The position numbers were made by a program, and so were the translations under genes. 6,961 nucleotides of DNA from an uncultured Bacteroidota bacterium (lineage in GTDB: Bacteria; Bacteroidota; Bacteroidia; Chitinophagales; Chitinophagaceae), in contig CAIRNW010000261.1 of NCBI GenBank assembly GCA_903879995.1, positions 1 to 6,961 of the forward strand, written 5' to 3'. Numbering within the stretch: the stretch's first letter is position 1; every line of letters begins with the position of its first letter. Below are positions 1 to 6,961 of the stretch, piece after piece. The notes under the pieces are model-generated. The model had not been told where the DNA came from. It ran no database searches and worked only from the letters and a program-made list of their open reading frames with translations.

Positions 1-9
1 AACAGTTAC
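1..9. mobile_element. possible terminus of an IS66-like element lying to the left of the window
   Basis: The first nine bases, AACAGTTAC, are the exact reverse complement of the IS terminus at 6845-6853 (GTAACTGTT). The match runs on for two more bases (1-11 against 6843-6853). IS66-family elements have termini that begin GTAA and end TTAC, so this reads as the outer end of an element whose body is off the left edge. Only the tip is visible, so it is not possible to say which end of the IS it is. Alternatively the bases belong to the tail of an upstream gene, since two frames are open up to stops touching the next ATG. Moderate to low certainty. Confidence 0.4.
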
Positions 10-39
10 GAAAATTGTAAAAAAGAGAAAGCTGAATAA

Positions 40-2889
40 ATGATCAACCCTAACATAAAACCAGGTATCATCATCAACATGCGAAACCGCTTATGGCGTG
101 TTGATGAGTTTGATGGTTCTGAAATAGTCGCTACTCCTATTTCGGGAGATTCAAATGATCAGCGAGTGTTCCTTGCTGACATTGAAAACATAAGAGAGGA
201 AAAGTTTGAAAGGATAAATGCAGCATTGCCGGGTGATCTGACGGCTCAAAGGTTGTTGTTGCGAGCCTATCAGTTTGACCTAATTCATGGCTCTGCCCCT
301 TTTCTTAGTTTACACCGTTCTTCAGTTATTCCGTATAACTACCAAATGGTGCCGTTGGTACTGGCCTTAGAAAAGCCCAATACCCGAATGCTCATTGGTG
401 ATGATGTAGGTTTAGGTAAAACGGTCGAAGCTGGCTTGATCATATCCGAGTTGGTTCAAAGAGGTAAAGTGAAACGGGTCCTTTTCTTAATACCGGCCAA
501 CCTTAAACAACAATGGAAAGAGGCGCTTGATTATTTCTTCCACATTAAGGCTACCATCATTGACTCATTTTCCAGGAAGGAATTTGAAAAAGAGTTGCCA
601 GCTGGTGCCAATCCTTGGCAGTATTTTCAATTTGTAATTGCATCAGTTGACTATGCCAAGGCTCCTGATATCAAACAGCAAATTCAGGAACAACAATGGG
701 ATTTGATGCTCGTGGATGAAGTTCATCTCTGCGCAAGGCCACACAGTACCGTTCAGGCAGCTAAGCAACAGAAACGGTATGAGATGATTAGGGATTTGGG
801 AAGCAAGATTTCTAATTTGCTTTTTTTGACGGCTACACCCCACAACGGTTATTCCGACTCGTTCGCAAGTATTTTGGACATACTCAATCCGGAAATAGTG
901 AAGTATAATGGCTCGGGCGAAATTTTATTTGATAAGTCTAAAGCACGGTACAATGTAATTCAACGCAACAGGAAGAAGCTCGAAGCGTGGTATGCCAAAC
1001 AAGGGAAGAAATCCCCTTTTCCTGTAAGAGATCAACGTGAAGTTATTATTGATCCAAAAGCAAATGGCAAACTCATGCAGCTATTAGATGCAGTAGAACG
1101 TTATGGTGATTTTATTTTGAAGTCTGCCGGTGGTAGTGAGTCAAGAAGGGTCATAAACATTGCTAACTGGGTGGCAGTCCACCTGCAAAAAAGAGCCATC
1201 AGTTCGCCTTATGCTGTTTTACAGTCGCTGAAGAATCGCATCTATTCAATCGAAAACGCTACAGACATTGCGGATGAAACTTCAGAGGAAACACTACAAC
1301 AATCTCTATTTGATGCATCCATCGAAGATGAACGTGTTTCCGAAGAAATGGCATCGCTACGTTTGGACTTTGAAGCACTCAGTCAGGATGAAATAGCTGA
1401 ATTGAAAAGGATTATTGAATTTGGAGAAACCCTATCTCCAAGCGATGATGAAAAGCTACAAAAGCTAAAAAAAGAAATCATTCCCGAATTGATGACCAAA
1501 GATCCTAAAATCATCGTTTTTACAAAATACAAAGACACGTTAGATTATCTCGAAAAAAATCTCAAATTGAGAGAGTTTGAAACCTTTGTGATGCATGGTG
1601 ATATGAGCCTGAATGCACGCACTGAAATTTTTGCAAAGTTCGAGCGTGCAAAGTCGGCTATACTCATCGCTACCGACGTGATTTCAGAGGGCTTGAACTT
1701 ACAGCGCCTTTCTTCCAATGTGGTACACTATGAACTACCATGGAACCCCAATCGCTTAGAGCAGCGTAATGGCCGTGTAGACCGAATTGGCCAAAAACAT
1801 GAAACAGTATCTATCCGAACTTTAGTGGTAGACAAATCTTTGGATAAGGAAATCCTGCAATTGCTTATTGATAAAAAGAAAACGATGGAAAGCGACAGGG
1901 ATTATGCTGCTGCTTTCTTTGGCGATGAGGATTCTTTAAAAGAGTTGGTTTCGGAAGCTACTAAAAGCAGAAGGAAAAAAAAGACTCAGGCAAATCCAAA
2001 TATACCAGACCTTTTCTCAGCAGTAGGAGTAGATGAAACCAAACAAGCTGTAAGGCGTGTATTTAGTTCTTCTGAAGAGGATAAAAAGCGCAAAAAGAAG
2101 ATTGAAGAAGAGTCCTTCTATAGCAGCTTGGATATTGAACTGCCTGAAATTGACAGGCGTATTGAAGAAACCAAGCGGATAGTAGGCTCACAGGAGGAGG
2201 TATTGATTTTTGTAAAAGCTGCCCTTTCCCGTTTCAACTCCGCTTTAATTGAAAAAGGTCCTGGTTTTTATGAAATCACGATCAACGACCCCCGTTTAAT
2301 CATCAGTCGATTTGGTGATAACCTGAAGAAAGTAACATTCGATCCGGAATTAGCTTTAACCAATCCAGACGCCATCATTCTCGATGCGGGTCACCCGTTT
2401 GTTCGCAAATTGATAGAACTGGTAAAGGCAGAGTTTTTTACAGATAAGGGATTGTATGGTCGCAATGCTTATTTCTTCTGCGGAGAAGTGGATACCGTTG
2501 TATACCTCTATAATTTCCTGGTGCGTTACACGGTAGGGTTAAAAGAAAAGCGGGTAATTGAAGAGCTTATCACCATTGCCGTTGATAGTTTCTCAGAGAA
2601 GGCTTTGTCAACTACCCAATTTACCCCTGCTCAAACTACACGCAGTTTATCCCAGACTGATTTGACTGAGCAGATAAAGGATGCCTTGAATTTTGAAGGC
2701 CTTCATCTATTAATTGAGGCTAAAATCAAGGAAAGAAGGTTTAAGTTGATTGAGGAAAGACAGGAGCTGTATAAGAAAATCCTGGTGGAGAGCATGAGCA
2801 CAGAACAACCTGCCTGGCTGGATGATATCATTTATATTGAAGAAGCCGGTCACGACCTGTTAACCATCACCATTATTCAACCGCTTTAA
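40..2889 (+). CDS. drmD: DISARM class 1 SNF2-like helicase DrmD
   Basis: This is a cytoplasmic SNF2/RapA-type superfamily 2 ATPase predicted to translocate on DNA as part of an anti-phage system. The core motifs are complete: Walker A GDDVGLGKT (residues 120-128), Walker B DEVH (226-229), motif III TATPHNG (264-270), motif IV near KIIVFTKY (490-497), motif V ATDVISEGLNLQ (544-555) and motif VI QRNGRVDRIGQ (575-585). A long helical, acidic insertion lies between the two RecA lobes (about 290-480). The C-terminal third is family-specific, with lysine-rich patches near 645 and 690. A length of 949 residues fits DrmD (roughly 950-1050). The ATG at 40 directly follows a TAA, with no strong ribosome binding site, as is common in Bacteroidota. 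The next gene starts 13 bases after the stop, so the two are probably co-transcribed. Helicase class is nearly certain; the DrmD name rests on the match to the family plus its drmMI-like neighbour. A generic helicase of another restriction-like system is the alternative. Confidence 0.82.
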   Translation: MINPNIKPGIIINMRNRLWRVDEFDGSEIVATPISGDSNDQRVFLADIENIREEKFERINAALPGDLTAQRLLLRAYQFDLIHGSAPFLSLHRSSVIPYNYQMVPLVLALEKPNTRMLIGDDVGLGKTVEAGLIISELVQRGKVKRVLFLIPANLKQQWKEALDYFFHIKATIIDSFSRKEFEKELPAGANPWQYFQFVIASVDYAKAPDIKQQIQEQQWDLMLVDEVHLCARPHSTVQAAKQQKRYEMIRDLGSKISNLLFLTATPHNGYSDSFASILDILNPEIVKYNGSGEILFDKSKARYNVIQRNRKKLEAWYAKQGKKSPFPVRDQREVIIDPKANGKLMQLLDAVERYGDFILKSAGGSESRRVINIANWVAVHLQKRAISSPYAVLQSLKNRIYSIENATDIADETSEETLQQSLFDASIEDERVSEEMASLRLDFEALSQDEIAELKRIIEFGETLSPSDDEKLQKLKKEIIPELMTKDPKIIVFTKYKDTLDYLEKNLKLREFETFVMHGDMSLNARTEIFAKFERAKSAILIATDVISEGLNLQRLSSNVVHYELPWNPNRLEQRNGRVDRIGQKHETVSIRTLVVDKSLDKEILQLLIDKKKTMESDRDYAAAFFGDEDSLKELVSEATKSRRKKKTQANPNIPDLFSAVGVDETKQAVRRVFSSSEEDKKRKKKIEEESFYSSLDIELPEIDRRIEETKRIVGSQEEVLIFVKAALSRFNSALIEKGPGFYEITINDPRLIISRFGDNLKKVTFDPELALTNPDAIILDAGHPFVRKLIELVKAEFFTDKGLYGRNAYFFCGEVDTVVYLYNFLVRYTVGLKEKRVIEELITIAVDSFSEKALSTTQFTPAQTTRSLSQTDLTEQIKDALNFEGLHLLIEAKIKERRFKLIEERQELYKKILVESMSTEQPAWLDDIIYIEEAGHDLLTITIIQPL

Positions 2890-2902
2890 TTGCAACGATA
2901 GC

Positions 2903-5900
2903 ATGGCATTGAGTTTTATTAAATCAAGCGGTAATATCATCACGGAAGATTTCTGTCTGGCTCTTGCCAACGAAACCAAGGCTGAATATGTGAAAGACAA
3001 AAGCTTTGGTCCTGATGTGAAAAAGGTAGATGAGCTCATTGCCACCACCTTTGAAAAGCTGCGTGAACGCTGGGAAGAACACCGCACCCATATTATTGAA
3101 AACAAGCTGGATAATACTGAACTTAGGAACAAGTGGATTTTTCCCCTATTGAGAGCATTGGGGTATCAACCGGTATTTGTTCCATCCAATGTAAAAAGTG
3201 AATCGGGTACCGAATATCATATCCCCTACAAAGCCTGGGATAGTGAATACGCCCCCTTCATACATATGATGCATTCAGGCCAGGACTTCGACACTAAGGA
3301 TAAGCACAGCAGGACGCATGTCAACAAAAGTCCGCAGGATTGTCTCCAGCAATACCTGAATACCAGCCACCATCAGTGGGCCATATTGACCAATGGAAAG
3401 AAGCTGCGTCTCCTTCGCGATTTCTACCATTCCATCACCAAAGGTTTTCTGGAATTTGACCTGGAGGGGATATTTGAAACGGCAGACACTGAACAATTCA
3501 GGGTATTCTATCGCATTGTTCACCGTTCACGCATTGAAAATGAATACCAGGGTGAACAGGAAACAGCATACGATGAAGAAGGAAATCCAATAGAGAAGGA
3601 GGATAACTGCCTGTTGGAAAGCTTTCATAAAAAGTCAAGAGAAACAGGTGTAAAAGTTGGTAACAAACTGCGGGACCAGGTTATTGAAGCCATTGAAAAG
3701 TTAGGTAACGGCTTTGCCGAAAACCTGAATCCTGATGAGTTTCAGAATGGAAAGGTGAAAGCCTTTTATGGGGAAATCCTGAACATCATTTACCGACTGC
3801 TCTTCCTGATGTTTGCCGAGCAAAAAGGCTGGCTGCCGGTGCGCAGCAGCATCTATGCCCGCACCTATAGTTTAAATGCATTACGGGAAAGGGCCGAGAA
3901 GGGTAATTACAGCCATGATGAAGAACATGATTTGTGGGAAGGGTTGAAAATCACGTTCAAACTGGTAGCGGGTGGATACACATTCAAAAATGGCGATACC
4001 ATAAATGCTTTTGGCGGCCAGCTCTTCTCGGATAAAAAGATAGCGGTTATCAAAGACCTTTCACTCAAGAATAAGTTCCTGCTCGATGCCATTTACCGCC
4101 TCAGTTATTTTAAACTGGATAACCTGAGCAACCGCATCAACTATGCCAACCTGGCCATTGATGAACTGGGTTCAGTGTACGAAAGTTTACTCGATTATGA
4201 ACCCAAACTGGCGAGGGAAAACTTTACACTTAGCAAAAGAGAAATTAAACGAGGTGAGTTTTACCTGGACGACCGGGGTACTGACCGCAAAACCACCGGC
4301 TCGTATTACACCGATAGCCGCCTGGTTGCTCAGCTGATAGAATCTGCCCTGGTGCCGGTGATACAAAATGCCTTAAAAGACAAGACCACACAAGCTGAAA
4401 AAGAATCTGCCCTGCTGAATTTAAAAGTAGCTGACATTGCCTGTGGCTCCGGTGCTTTTATTTGTGCAGCCCTGGAAAAGCTGGGTGAAGAATTGGCCCT
4501 CATCCGCATGGGCGAGGAAGAACGCCCCACGGAAGATCAACTGCGGGAAGCGAAACGGGATGTATTGCTGCATTGCATTTATGGGGTTGACCTGAACCCC
4601 ATGGCCATTGAATTGGCTAAGTTCTCCCTATGGATTACCGCCTCCCTGCCCGATATGCCGCTTACTTTTTTGGACCACAAACTAAAGTGCGGCAACTCCC
4701 TGATTGGTGCTACACCGGAGTTAATCAAAAAAGGAATACCCAAAGAAGCCTATAAGCCAATAGGGAATGATAACCCTGCCCTTTGCACCGAACTCAAAAA
4801 GAAAATACGCAAGCAATTAGAAGACCTGAACAGGGTAAACGAACCACAGACCCAATATGGCCTCCAGTTTGGCCGCAATCAAACCGATGAATTGCTCCGC
4901 CTCCGGGAAGCCCTCAATAACCGCAAGCAGGAAGATAACAGCGATGTGGAAGAAGCAGAGGAAGAATACCGCAAGCTGGAAAAAATGGAACGCCAGTTCA
5001 AAGACTGGCTGATGGCCGATGTATGGACGGCTGCTTTCTTTATTGAGAAAACAGAAACCGACCAGAACCTGTATCCCACCAATGTTACCTTGGAGCAATT
5101 GCGGGAAAACGAAAAAGTAAACGAAGCCCTGATAGAACGGGTATTGAAAACAGCTGACCAGTACCATTTCTTCCATTACCACTTAGAGTTTCCCGAAGTG
5201 TTTGAGAAGGGAGGGTTTGATTGTTTATTGGGAAATCCTCCTTGGGAGAAAATCAATTTAGAGGATAAGGAGTTCTTTGCGATCCGTAAACCCGCAATTT
5301 CTGAAATTAAAAATGCAAGCAAGCGTAACAAGGCTATTCAGGCATTGAAGCAAGCTGAACCAGCATTATTTCAGGAGTATGCCGATGCTATCGATTTTAC
5401 CAATAAACAGATTGCCTTTTTTAAGGAAAGCGGCTCTTACAAGTTTGGAAATGAGGGACTCCTGAATACCTATCCCTTGTTTACAGAAAAGGTTGGAGAA
5501 ATATTGAATGCGGATGGTGCCTGTGGCTACATTATCCCTTCCGGGTTCTTCATGGATGATACTACCTCTCCGTTGTTCAGGCATTACTTTCAGAGTAATA
5601 GGTTAAAGTCCATTTACGACTTTGAAAACCGTAAGAAGATTTTCCAACATGTTGATTCTCGATATAGATTTAGTGTTGTAACAATTGCGAAACAAAATGA
5701 AAAAGAGAAGGCTCAATTTTTATTCTTCCTCCAAAATATAGAGGATATTCCGTTCAACCCGAATGCTATCTATTTGGGTTTTGATGAGCTGAAACTTTTC
5801 AATCCTAATAATCAATTGATGCCAGCTTTCAAGAATCAGTTTGAGGTTGATATCAATAGAAAGTTGTATCGATTTGGAGTTCTACGTGCCGATGGTGATC

Positions 5901-6751
5901 TTACTTCTACGGCGCATGTACATCGAATGATTAACATAAGTACTGAATCCGGATCACTACATGCTTATTCTGGTGAAGGGCTGTTAAGGGTTTATGAAAG
6001 TAAATTTATTCATCAATATGACCATCGATTTGCAACAGCTCTTGAGAACTCTGACCAAGTTGTTTATTGTACTAATTCTCAGAAGTCAAATCTTGATTTT
6101 GAAATAACTCCGAAAAGCTATGCTCCAGAAAGCTTAGCGAAAGAGAAGGGCACTAAATGGAAATGGGGGAAAAAATGGTATTTGGCATATCGAGTTATTT
6201 CAAGATCTACCGATGCAAGAACTTCTATAGCAACCATTATTCCACAATCGGTGGTTTCTAATTCGGCTTTTTTGATTTTTATTGACGAACCTGAAGACTT
6301 GCTTCTTCACCTCGCAAATATGAACACCTTTTGCTTTGACTTTGCAGTTAGGGCCAAAGTCACTTTAAATTTTCCACCAGTTATTTTGGAACAATGCCCC
6401 TGTATTAAATCAAAACAGATCAGCGAACAGGTCCTTTCTGAAATAAGGGAGCGAGCCTTAAAATTATCATATACTGCTCATGATCTTGATGGGTTTGGGA
6501 AGGATTTTGGAATTGAGAAGCCATTTATCTGGAACGACAAAGAACGTTTCCAACTACAATGCGAGTTAGATGCCATCTACGCCCATCTCTATGGGTTGGA
6601 GAAGGAGGAGATGGATTATATTCTTGAAACCTTTCCCATCGTGAAGCGCAAAGACATCGACAAATATGGTAACTACCGCACCAAGGAAACCATTTTTGGG
6701 CTGTACGATGAGTTTGCCTGGGTGAGGGAGGGGATGAAAGCCACTAAGTAA
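2903..6751 (+). CDS. drmMI: DISARM class 1 N6-adenine DNA methyltransferase DrmMI
   Basis: This is a large Eco57I/PglX-like SAM-dependent DNA methyltransferase expected to methylate adenine and mark host DNA as self. Domains in order: an N-terminal region with WIFPLLRALGY (from residue 78), YLN (151-153), ILTNGKKLRLLRD (161-173) and EFDLEGIFE (184-192); the methyltransferase core with TGSYYTD (465-471), SAM motif I DIACGSG (511-517), GVDLNPMA (561-568) and CGNSL (596-600); a charged helical segment (about 630-705); catalytic motif IV NPPW (778-781); GYIIPSGFF (875-883) and DFENRKKIF (906-914); a variable region likely to be the target recognition domain (about 920-1190); and a conserved tail around ELDAIYAHLYGL (from 1221). 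Motif I has Ile where DPACGSG is usual. The N-terminal PD-(D/E)XK-like region shows no convincing catalytic triad, so nuclease activity is doubtful. The ATG lies 13 bases after the helicase stop, without a clear Shine-Dalgarno. A BREX PglX or type IIG enzyme is the alternative; the adjacent drmD-like gene favours DrmMI. Confidence 0.82.
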   Translation: MALSFIKSSGNIITEDFCLALANETKAEYVKDKSFGPDVKKVDELIATTFEKLRERWEEHRTHIIENKLDNTELRNKWIFPLLRALGYQPVFVPSNVKSESGTEYHIPYKAWDSEYAPFIHMMHSGQDFDTKDKHSRTHVNKSPQDCLQQYLNTSHHQWAILTNGKKLRLLRDFYHSITKGFLEFDLEGIFETADTEQFRVFYRIVHRSRIENEYQGEQETAYDEEGNPIEKEDNCLLESFHKKSRETGVKVGNKLRDQVIEAIEKLGNGFAENLNPDEFQNGKVKAFYGEILNIIYRLLFLMFAEQKGWLPVRSSIYARTYSLNALRERAEKGNYSHDEEHDLWEGLKITFKLVAGGYTFKNGDTINAFGGQLFSDKKIAVIKDLSLKNKFLLDAIYRLSYFKLDNLSNRINYANLAIDELGSVYESLLDYEPKLARENFTLSKREIKRGEFYLDDRGTDRKTTGSYYTDSRLVAQLIESALVPVIQNALKDKTTQAEKESALLNLKVADIACGSGAFICAALEKLGEELALIRMGEEERPTEDQLREAKRDVLLHCIYGVDLNPMAIELAKFSLWITASLPDMPLTFLDHKLKCGNSLIGATPELIKKGIPKEAYKPIGNDNPALCTELKKKIRKQLEDLNRVNEPQTQYGLQFGRNQTDELLRLREALNNRKQEDNSDVEEAEEEYRKLEKMERQFKDWLMADVWTAAFFIEKTETDQNLYPTNVTLEQLRENEKVNEALIERVLKTADQYHFFHYHLEFPEVFEKGGFDCLLGNPPWEKINLEDKEFFAIRKPAISEIKNASKRNKAIQALKQAEPALFQEYADAIDFTNKQIAFFKESGSYKFGNEGLLNTYPLFTEKVGEILNADGACGYIIPSGFFMDDTTSPLFRHYFQSNRLKSIYDFENRKKIFQHVDSRYRFSVVTIAKQNEKEKAQFLFFLQNIEDIPFNPNAIYLGFDELKLFNPNNQLMPAFKNQFEVDINRKLYRFGVLRADGDLTSTAHVHRMINISTESGSLHAYSGEGLLRVYESKFIHQYDHRFATALENSDQVVYCTNSQKSNLDFEITPKSYAPESLAKEKGTKWKWGKKWYLAYRVISRSTDARTSIATIIPQSVVSNSAFLIFIDEPEDLLLHLANMNTFCFDFAVRAKVTLNFPPVILEQCPCIKSKQISEQVLSEIRERALKLSYTAHDLDGFGKDFGIEKPFIWNDKERFQLQCELDAIYAHLYGLEKEEMDYILETFPIVKRKDIDKYGNYRTKETIFGLYDEFAWVREGMKATK

Positions 6752-6757
6752 TAGTGG
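6741..6757 (+). other. hairpin spanning the drmMI stop codon
   Basis: CCACTA (6741-6746) and TAGTGG (6752-6757) form a perfect six-base-pair stem with a five-base loop (AGTAA). The stop codon TAA (6749-6751) lies in the loop and at its edge. No T-run follows directly, so this is not itself a standard terminator. It may stabilise the 3' end of the mRNA or be chance. Confidence 0.3.
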
Positions 6758-6758
6758 A

Positions 6759-6785
6759 TAGCAGGCCCCTCCCTACTGTTTTTTT
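6759..6785 (+). terminator. probable intrinsic terminator after drmMI
   Basis: TAGCAGG (6759-6765) pairs with CCTACTG (6772-6778) around a six-base C-rich loop. One C-A mismatch interrupts the stem and its base is a U-G wobble. Seven T residues (6779-6785) follow at once. The stem is short and imperfect, but the T-run and its position eight bases after the stop codon support termination. It implies the operon ends here and no further gene is co-transcribed downstream. Confidence 0.5.
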
Positions 6786-6841
6786 CGCCTTTTTAAACGA
6801 TATCTGTAAAAATTCGCCTTTTTAGGAGATAATTAAAAAAT
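6784..6841. repeat. two adjacent copies of an imperfect 29-bp repeat
   Basis: The units at 6784-6812 and 6813-6841 are directly adjacent and agree at 21 of 29 positions. The first 12 bases, TTCGCCTTTTTA, are identical. The remainder shares GATA and a run of A. The pair fills the space between the terminator and the IS terminus; the first unit overlaps the last two T residues of the terminator. The function is unknown. It could be an operator or promoter region for a lost leftward gene, a recombination site or a remnant of mobile DNA. No open reading frame of note lies here. Confidence 0.6.
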
Positions 6842-6844
6842 ATC

Positions 6845-6961
6845 GTAACTGTTTAGCTCACGATTAGAGTTTTTTGCCCCTGAAAAACGGCCACGAGTTG
6901 GGTGAAAACATCAAATTTATGCTTTTGCGTAGTGGAAATAAAACTCTGGATACGGGCGTAT
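6845..6961 (-). mobile_element. terminal part of an IS66-like insertion sequence, continuing past the window
   Basis: The terminus reads GTAACTGTTTAGC from 6845 on the plus strand, matching the GTAA start typical of IS66-family inverted repeats. The transposase reading frame runs leftward and stops inside the terminus, so this is the end next to the 3' end of tnpC. The rest of the element lies beyond the right edge. The same terminus occurs inverted at bases 1-9. The flanking eight bases differ (GAAAATTG at 10-17, AAAATATC at 6837-6844). That is expected if two separate IS copies flank the gene pair, because each target duplication would be completed off-window. Confidence 0.55.
6853..6961 (-). 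CDS. tnpC: C-terminal fragment of an IS66-family transposase (TnpC), partial
   Basis: The minus strand is open from the right edge to a TAA at 6855-6853 and encodes 35 residues with the visible stretches YARIQSFISTTQKH and DVFTQLVAVF. This resembles the conserved tail of IS66 transposases, where an Arg-Ile-x-Ser/Gly-Phe/Tyr-Ile-Ser-Thr helix is followed by a Lys-rich turn and a hydrophobic helix with Val-Phe. The stop codon overlaps the IS terminus, as expected for a compact insertion sequence. The start and the catalytic DDE domain are outside the window, so it cannot be judged whether the transposase is intact. The family call rests on a short tail plus the GTAA terminus. Confidence 0.55.
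   Translation of the reverse strand, partial: YARIQSFISTTQKHKFDVFTQLVAVFQGQKTLIVS

Noticed and set aside
1..39. Promoter for drmD
   Set aside because: No Bacteroidota-type TTTG / TAnnTTTG pair is seen in the 39 available bases. The promoter is probably upstream of the window.
643..843. 66-codon minus-strand open frame within drmD
   Set aside because: It lies opposite the conserved helicase motifs II-III, where constraint is explained by the plus strand, and the product is unlike any recognised protein.
1975..1982. Run of eight A residues in drmD as a possible phase-variation slippage tract
   Set aside because: It encodes part of a lysine-rich patch in the correct frame. A runs of this length are common in AT-rich genes, and nothing else points to on/off switching.
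2890..2902. Separate promoter or terminator between drmD and drmMI
   Set aside because: The gap is only 13 bases with no hairpin or T-run, which fits one transcript.
4817..5182. 121-codon open frame on the minus strand
   Set aside because: It is antisense to the charged helical segment of drmMI. Its Phe/Val-rich product reflects complements of Glu/Lys codons, and it has no start context or neighbours of its own.
6797..6846. Seven-base inverted repeat ACGATAT / ATATCGT near the IS terminus
   Set aside because: It is short, A/T-rich, spaced by 36 bases and does not extend, so chance is sufficient.
1..6961. CRISPR array, tRNA or rRNA genes
   Set aside because: No spaced direct-repeat array and no clover-leaf or rRNA-like sequence was seen; almost all of the window is coding.

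Overview
The window looks like accessory DNA from a Bacteroidota-type bacterium. It is moderately AT-rich, both large genes lack a clear Shine-Dalgarno sequence, and A/T-rich leaders precede the ATGs. The assignment rests on sequence style plus an IS66-like transposase tail; no ribosomal or housekeeping gene is present to confirm it.

Two large same-strand genes fill about 96% of the window. The first (40-2889) encodes a 949-residue SNF2/RapA-like superfamily 2 helicase with all core motifs intact. The second (2903-6751), 13 bases downstream, encodes a 1282-residue Eco57I/PglX-like N6-adenine DNA methyltransferase with intact SAM-binding and NPPW catalytic motifs. The order, sizes and domain make-up match drmD and drmMI, the first two genes of class 1 DISARM anti-phage systems. 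In a standard class 1 locus they are followed by drmA (helicase), drmB (DUF1998) and drmC (phospholipase D-like). None of these follows here: the methyltransferase gene ends in a probable terminator, and an insertion sequence begins about 95 bases after the stop codon.

The right edge (6845-6961) holds the end of an IS on the minus strand: the last 35 codons of a probable IS66-family TnpC transposase, and a terminus starting GTAA as IS66 elements do. The first bases of the window repeat that terminus in inverted orientation, so the gene pair may sit between two IS66-like ends. Between the methyltransferase and the IS lie a hairpin-plus-T-tract terminator and two adjacent imperfect copies of a 29-bp A/T-rich unit.

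Taken together, this is a helicase-methyltransferase pair of DISARM class 1 type that is either a truncated or split DISARM locus or a self-contained two-gene mobile module. A second notable feature is the GC mosaic inside the methyltransferase gene: the sampled catalytic-core lines are GC-rich, and the region expected to hold the target recognition domain is markedly AT-rich. This suggests exchange of DNA specificity by recombination.
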